DNA of 8,043 nt, from NCBI GenBank assembly GCA_007130415.1, contig SLSN01000011.1, positions 1-8,043 on the forward strand. The letters run 5' to 3'. The notes under the pieces are model-generated. The model made no database searches. It was not told where the DNA came from and saw nothing but the letters and a program-made list of their open reading frames with translations. Within the stretch, counting starts at the first letter, position 1. Each line of letters starts with the position of its first letter. Below, piece after piece: positions 6,060-8,043 of the stretch. A program made the position numbers and the translations under genes. This DNA comes from Patescibacteria group bacterium. GTDB lineage: Bacteria; Patescibacteriota; Dojkabacteria; SC72; T1SED10-24.

Positions 6060-6073
6060 TTTCTAGAAATATA
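6060..6073 (-). promoter_or_regulatory. Predicted -10 and palindromic operator of the XRE regulator gene
   Basis: On the minus strand TATATT (6073-6068) lies 8 nt before the ATG at 6059, predicting a start of transcription near 6061 and almost no leader. The segment 6060-6069 reads TTTCTAGAAA, a perfect 10-bp palindrome that overlaps the end of the hexamer and covers the predicted start site. XRE regulators commonly bind such palindromes as dimers and repress themselves, so this is a candidate autoregulatory operator. No convincing -35 is seen. The inner TCTAGA core also occurs inside several genes, so only the full palindrome in this position is suggestive. Confidence 0.4.
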
Positions 6074-6075
6074 AA

Positions 6076-6519
6076 TTAATTATTCTCAAATTGACAGCGT
6101 ATTTTCTTTTTAAGGTCTTCAATATGTAAATTTTTTTCCTTCAAAAGCGTTTCCATCTGTTTTAAACTCTCCTCTTTATCTGAAATTTCTCTTTCTAGAG
6201 AATTAATTTTTGATTTTGCTTCTTCAAGCAGATTTTTAGTTTTTTTGTATTCTCTACCATTTTCTATTAGTTTTTTATGTTCTTCTCCTTCTAATAATTC
6301 CTCCCTTATGGCATTCTCATCCATTGAAGAGTATTTGTAATAGTTCAAATCTCTTGTATCAGGTTCTCTACATAGAATATCGTTAAAGGCCTTCTCTATA
6401 ATCTTAACTCGTTCTCTAGGAGAAAGCTTAGATGAAGACTCTGAACTCTCACCAAGCCCCTTCATCCAATGTGCTGGTATAACATTATCTAATTTTTTTG
6501 ATTTTTTGCTGTCATCCAC
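6076..6519 (-). CDS. DUF4214-like domain protein with long coiled coil
   Basis: Cytoplasmic protein of 147 residues with no signal peptide or span. After a polar N-terminus, residues about 35-86 (I-I-E-K-A-F-N-D-I-L-C-R-E-P-D-T-R-D-L-N-Y-Y at 40-61, then a helix ending in E-G-E-E-H) match the DUF4214 pattern: I-x-x-x-F-x-x-I-L-x-R-x-P-D-x-x-x-L-x-Y-Y followed by L-x-x-S/G-E-E. DUF4214 is often attached to surface proteins or glycosyltransferases. Here it is followed only by a highly charged heptad region (about 88-142), very probably a coiled coil. The first codon is GTG at 6519, chosen because it sits 7 nt after an extended -10; nearby ATGs at 6521 and 6515 are out of frame. The XRE regulator gene follows after 16 bp and also carries a coiled coil, so the two products may interact. 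The role is unknown. Confidence 0.68.
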   Translation of the reverse strand: MDDSKKSKKLDNVIPAHWMKGLGESSESSSKLSPRERVKIIEKAFNDILCREPDTRDLNYYKYSSMDENAIREELLEGEEHKKLIENGREYKKTKNLLEEAKSKINSLEREISDKEESLKQMETLLKEKNLHIEDLKKKIRCQFENN

Positions 6520-6526
6520 ATTAGGG

Positions 6527-6535
6527 ATTTTACCA
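6527..6535 (-). promoter_or_regulatory. Extended -10 promoter of the DUF4214-like gene, predicted leaderless
   Basis: On the minus strand TGG plus TAAAAT (6535-6527) forms an extended -10 element. Seven nt separate the hexamer from the GTG start at 6519, predicting transcription from about 6520. A weak -35-like TAGATT lies at 6555-6550 with 17-nt spacing, inside the upstream terminator stem. It has the same design as the elements at 1149-1157 and 2169-2177 on the other strand. Confidence 0.5.
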
Positions 6536-6554
6536 ATTCGAAGAAATTAAATCT

Positions 6555-6579
6555 AGACCTCTATCCCTAATAGAGGCCT
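6555..6579 (-). terminator. Probable intrinsic terminator of the secreted beta-protein gene
   Basis: A 10-bp stem with a 5-nt loop: arms 6570-6579 and 6555-6564, loop 6565-6569. One internal pair is G-U in the minus-strand RNA but a mismatch in the plus-strand RNA, which favours the minus strand as the functional one. The following minus-strand bases (from 6554) are A/U-rich (AGATTTAATTT) rather than a clean U-run, so termination may be partial. The TAG stop codon of the gene (6569-6567) lies in the loop. Confidence 0.55.
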
Positions 6580-7613
6580 CCACAAAGATATGTTAGTGTT
6601 TCAGAGTATTCTCCTACCTCAGTTGCAGGGCCAGGTTTTACAGCAAGAGTAACATTTAGAGTTGAGGATGCTGTTGCTGTTTCATAAAAAATTAGCCGAG
6701 AATTTGCAGAACCCGAATTTATAGCTCCAAAGATATTAGGTTCGTTGTCAAAATTATCAGTCACTGTACCTGAGGAAGAACTAACATTAAGTCCAAAACC
6801 ATAATCTTGGAATAAATTAATTGTACTACTACCTGTAGATGGGATTAAACTTGTAGGCAACGTTGATTTCCATAACCCTGCGTTTACACCATCTCCTTGT
6901 CCATAAACCGCCCAATAATAGCCTTCAACCAAGCTAGACTCTGTTGAAAGAGTATGCTCCTTAGTTATATAATTGCCATCTCTGGGCAAAGTTCCAAAAG
7001 AAAGATTTGTTCCAGAAATATTACAAGTTATTGATCCCAAATCAGAAACATAAGCTACAAGGCTTACACCATCAGAACCTATTAAATTAATATATACATC
7101 TGAAAAATCGGTGTTTACACTGTCATTTACTTCTACAAGAATTTCCTTCTCCCCTGGTGAAGAACTTGTTCTAAAGTTAGAATTTTTTTCAAAAAGAAGA
7201 CCGTATGAAACACCAGAATCCAACTCTCCAAGATTTTCAACGACAATTTTATCATAAATTTCTTCTTCAATATTACCTGGTACACATGTAGCTTGAAAGG
7301 AACTTGAAGATGGTAATTCTGTATCTATTGACCAAGTTCCCATATCCACAGGTGAAGAATCTACTCCTACAACAGTTATTGAAGATTCTCCTAAACACCA
7401 TTCTCCTATGTCTGAAAGAAAAGTAAGAGTTAATTGTCCTCCAGGAGAAAAATTGGAGGTGGAAGAAAACATTAGGGTCATTTCTGTCTCTACATCAACT
7501 TGCATCCTTTCAAGAAAAAGGTAAGTTTTTTCTAAACCTGAAGCTCGTACATTAAAAAGGAAAACAAGAGCAAAGCAACTACATAGAATTGAAGTTAACA
7601 AAAGTCTAAACAT
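6567..7613 (-). CDS. Secreted two-domain beta-rich surface protein, candidate-phyla type
   Basis: Exported protein of 348 residues. A signal peptide (about 1-25: M-F-R, hydrophobic core, V-R-A-S-G) is followed by no further span, so it is secreted or held at the surface by other means. The N-terminal domain (about 30-165) has alternating strands, including F-S-P-G-G-Q-L-T-L-T-F (55-65), and cysteines 73 and 110. The C-terminal domain (about 170-348) carries C197 and C344 and ends in L-N-V-T-L-A-V-K-P-G-P (319-329) and G-E-Y-S-E-T-L-T-Y-L-C (334-344). That closing pattern resembles secreted proteins I associate with candidate-phyla bacteria and loosely the end of spore-coat-U-like domains. Two Cys per domain suggests one disulfide each. 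It is Ser/Thr-rich, as expected of a surface fibre or adhesin. It has its own promoter and a terminator hairpin overlapping its stop. The exact role is not known. Confidence 0.7.
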   Translation of the reverse strand: MFRLLLTSILCSCFALVFLFNVRASGLEKTYLFLERMQVDVETEMTLMFSSTSNFSPGGQLTLTFLSDIGEWCLGESSITVVGVDSSPVDMGTWSIDTELPSSSSFQATCVPGNIEEEIYDKIVVENLGELDSGVSYGLLFEKNSNFRTSSSPGEKEILVEVNDSVNTDFSDVYINLIGSDGVSLVAYVSDLGSITCNISGTNLSFGTLPRDGNYITKEHTLSTESSLVEGYYWAVYGQGDGVNAGLWKSTLPTSLIPSTGSSTINLFQDYGFGLNVSSSSGTVTDNFDNEPNIFGAINSGSANSRLIFYETATASSTLNVTLAVKPGPATEVGEYSETLTYLCGGLY

Positions 7614-7642
7614 TTGTGTAATAGCATTATTTATTATTACCT

Positions 7643-7671
7643 ATGGTATAAAAGGAAGTGTTGTTTGTCAA
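7643..7671 (-). promoter_or_regulatory. Predicted promoter of the secreted beta-protein gene
   Basis: On the minus strand a perfect TTGACA (7671-7666) is followed after 17 nt by TACCAT (7648-7643), with an alternative TATACC at 15 nt. Transcription would begin near 7636, giving a leader of about 22 nt before the ATG at 7613 and no Shine-Dalgarno sequence. The -35 begins only 9 bp past the 3' end of the tRNA-Gly gene. Confidence 0.5.
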
Positions 7672-7680
7672 TATAGGAAA

Positions 7681-7757
7681 TGGAGCGAGAGACGGGATTC
7701 GAACCCGCAACCTTCTCCTTGGAAGGGAGACATTCTAGCCAATTGAACTACTCTCGC
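7681..7757 (-). tRNA. trnG: tRNA-Gly (anticodon TCC), CCA encoded
   Basis: On the minus strand a complete cloverleaf is visible. The acceptor arms GCGAGAG and CTCTCGC pair fully, followed by discriminator T and an encoded CCA (7683-7681). The D arm is GTTC/GAAT. The anticodon arm is TCTCC/GGAGA around the loop CTTCCAA, so the anticodon is TCC and the tRNA reads GGA (and by wobble GGG). The T arm is GCGGG/CCCGT around TTCGAAT. Discriminator U73 is normal for bacterial tRNA-Gly. The gene starts only 5 nt after the rplS stop codon, so it is probably cut out of the same transcript. No terminator is seen after it. Confidence 0.97.
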
Positions 7758-7762
7758 AAGAA

Positions 7763-8043
7763 TTATTTTTCTTCTGTATTTTCTTCCTTCTTTTCTTCGT
7801 TTTTTACCTCTTCTTGCCCTTCTACATATAATCCTCTTTCACTCCCTGTTTTAACCTTCATTGCCTTTTTACCAACTCTTTCTCTCATATAGTACAGTTT
7901 TGATCTTCTAGTACTACCCTTCTTCACAATTTTAATGCTTTCCAATTCTGGAGAATGAAGTGGAATAATTTTTTCAACTCCAATACCATATGAAATTTTT
8001 CTTACTACAATATTCTTGCTCAAACCAGTACCTCTAATTGAAA
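7763..8043 (-). CDS. rplS: Ribosomal protein L19, C-terminal part with acidic/basic tail, partial
   Basis: Large-subunit ribosomal protein located at the 30S/50S interface. The 5' part of the gene is beyond the window edge; the frame is open to the edge through ...S-I-R-G-T-G-L-S-K-N. The family signature is clear: V-V-R-K-I-S-Y-G-I-G-V-E-K-I-I-P-L-H-S-P, then R-R-S-K-L-Y-Y-M-R-E-R-V-G-K-K-A. In most bacteria L19 ends soon after that block. Here about 25-30 further residues follow, rich in Glu and Lys (for example E-E-V-K-N-E-E-K-K-E-E-N). An in-frame TTG at 8023 is not the true start, because L19-like sequence continues upstream of it. It lies 5 nt upstream of tRNA-Gly on the same strand. 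Confidence 0.95.
   Translation of the reverse strand, partial: SIRGTGLSKNIVVRKISYGIGVEKIIPLHSPELESIKIVKKGSTRRSKLYYMRERVGKKAMKVKTGSERGLYVEGQEEVKNEEKKEENTEEK

Noticed and set aside
7680..7892. Plus-strand open frame across the tRNA, starting M-E-R-E-T-G-F-E-P-A-T-F
   Set aside because: This is the well-known spurious reading of the antisense strand of a tRNA gene; the rest lies antisense to rplS.
1..8043. CRISPR arrays, insertion sequences, phage genes or integration sites
   Set aside because: No spaced direct repeats, transposase or integrase genes were found, and the tRNA is not followed by a visible copy of its 3' end.

Overview
The window is low-GC (roughly one third G+C by eye), densely packed bacterial chromosome. 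The standard genetic code fits every gene: no internal TGA needs recoding. Gene content suggests a Candidate Phyla Radiation (Patescibacteria) bacterium, perhaps of the Microgenomates side. The main reasons are a secreted two-domain beta protein ending in a V-K-P-G...G-E-Y-S-E-T-L-T-Y-x-C tail, a small membrane protein with a W-x-x-H-K-x-R-N-x-x-x-H signature, and a soluble-looking lysozyme-fold protein with an N-N-A-W-G-W signature. I associate all three with that group from memory. The lineage is inference; the housekeeping genes (dnaE, rplS, a tRNA-Gly) show only that this is a bacterial chromosome.

Layout. Positions 1-1061 (minus) hold the N-terminal third of DNA polymerase III alpha, cut by the window edge. 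A divergent promoter region (1062-1164) separates it from a plus-strand pair: a membrane-anchored lysozyme-fold protein (1165-1857) and a YggT-family membrane protein (1875-2153). A new promoter at about 2169-2177 starts a tightly overlapping four-gene plus-strand cassette. It encodes a degenerate cupin related to archaeal-type glucose-6-phosphate isomerase (2184-2933), an exported transglutaminase-fold protein that lacks the catalytic cysteine (2872-4755), a membrane-anchored HEPN-like protein (4731-5156) and an exported single-span beta-sandwich-like protein (5146-5709). The cassette converges, with only 2 bp between stop codons, on a minus-strand pair: an XRE-type regulator with a coiled coil (5712-6059) and, upstream of it, a DUF4214-like coiled-coil protein (6076-6519). 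Further along the minus strand are a secreted surface beta protein with its own terminator hairpin (6567-7613), tRNA-Gly(TCC) (7681-7757) and the C-terminal part of ribosomal protein L19 (7763-8043). No stretch over 300 bases lacks a gene.

How it may work together. The overlapping cassette looks like one translational unit. Proteins 4 and 6 of the window appear exported and anchored by a C-terminal segment, while the HEPN-like protein is anchored N-terminally with its domain in the cytoplasm. The two proteins with recognisable enzyme folds (cupin and transglutaminase) both appear to have lost their defining active-site residues. I therefore infer a structural or sensing envelope complex rather than a metabolic pathway; this is a hypothesis.

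Expression signals are distinctive. No start codon in the window has a convincing Shine-Dalgarno sequence. Three transcription units have an extended -10 (TGn plus a TATAAT-like hexamer) only 6-7 nt before the start codon, which predicts leaderless mRNAs; the XRE gene has a similar arrangement without TGn, combined with a perfect 10-bp palindrome that may be its own operator.
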